In this document: positions 14,546-14,564 of the stretch, one piece after another
Numbering within the stretch: position 1 is the stretch's first letter
Layout: every line of letters starts with the position of its first letter
Notes under the pieces: generated by a model
What the model was told of the DNA's origin: nothing
Seen by the model: only the letters and a program-made list of their open reading frames with translations
The model's database searches: none
Translations under genes and position numbers: made by a program
Source: Anaerolineales bacterium
Lineage (GTDB): Bacteria; Chloroflexota; Anaerolineae; Anaerolineales; Anaerolineaceae
DNA: 14,564 nucleotides
Assembly (NCBI GenBank): GCA_020060485.1
Contig: JAGVAB010000086.1
Coordinates: 1 to 14,564 of the forward strand
Reading direction: 5' to 3'

Positions 14546-14564
14546 ACAGGAGGCTCACAATGGA
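14546..14564 (+). CDS. Start of a further + strand gene, cut off by the window end
   Basis: The last bases carry a strong ribosome-binding site (AGGAGG, about 14548-14553) followed by ATG at 14560 and one more partial codon. Only the start is visible, so no product can be named. The 100 bases before it (from about 14466) change in character to A-rich and purine-rich, and include cctgtt/aacagg words in inverted orientation. This would suit the left end of an insertion sequence with its transposase start, but terminal repeats cannot be tested within the window. Confidence 0.4.

Noticed and set aside
1..14564. tRNA genes, rRNA or a CRISPR array
   Set aside because: I saw no regularly spaced direct repeats, no tRNA TPsiC/CCA pattern and no rRNA sequence. 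The repeats present are inverted intergenic elements.

Overview
The window looks like chromosomal DNA of a Chloroflexota bacterium, probably Anaerolineae. This is inferred from three things: very large multi-PAS/GAF sensor kinases, a long signal recognition particle (SRP) RNA that keeps an Alu-like domain, and a divergent Nramp carrier paired with a truncated MgtE-like protein. No 16S gene or other phylogenetic anchor is present, so the assignment is tentative. Composition is moderate (roughly 50-55% GC), with one sharp local excursion.

Left part (1-3030, + strand). A repeat-filled stretch (about 106-334) is followed by an EamA/DMT permease that may be read from a leaderless transcript. Next come an SRP RNA gene (about 1301-1503), a SAM methyltransferase with a C-terminal zinc ribbon, and a small membrane-protein gene. 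That last gene appears broken by a one-base frameshift in a C run and has ATA where ATG is expected. A strong 17-bp hairpin ends this side and probably serves the opposing genes as well.

Middle (3031-5441, - strand). A soluble GAF-GAF-HisKA_3 histidine kinase overlaps the start of a second SAM methyltransferase by 4 bp. No response regulator gene is present.

Centre (5695-11496). One 1759-residue hybrid kinase (7 TM, five PAS, one GAF, HisKA, HATPase, two receivers, HPt) carries a whole phosphorelay in one chain. It is bracketed by two arms of about 200 bp that are imperfect inverted copies of each other. Its GAF module is far more GC-rich than the flanking PAS-coding DNA, which suggests module shuffling.

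Right part (11557-14430, - strand). An operon encodes a PRC-barrel/MgtE_N/CBS-pair protein and then an Nramp-family carrier whose two metal-site motifs are both altered. It ends in a 32-bp perfect palindrome with a T run. The leader upstream carries a promoter-like TATAAT, a possible 30-codon ORF, a 9-bp long-range inverted repeat and an intrinsic-terminator-like hairpin just before the first gene. This fits an attenuator or metal-sensing leader. At the right edge a new + strand gene begins (strong SD, ATG at 14560), possibly the start of an insertion sequence.

The most promising candidates for something undescribed are the attenuated MgtE_N-CBS/Nramp operon and the inverted-repeat-bracketed giant kinase.
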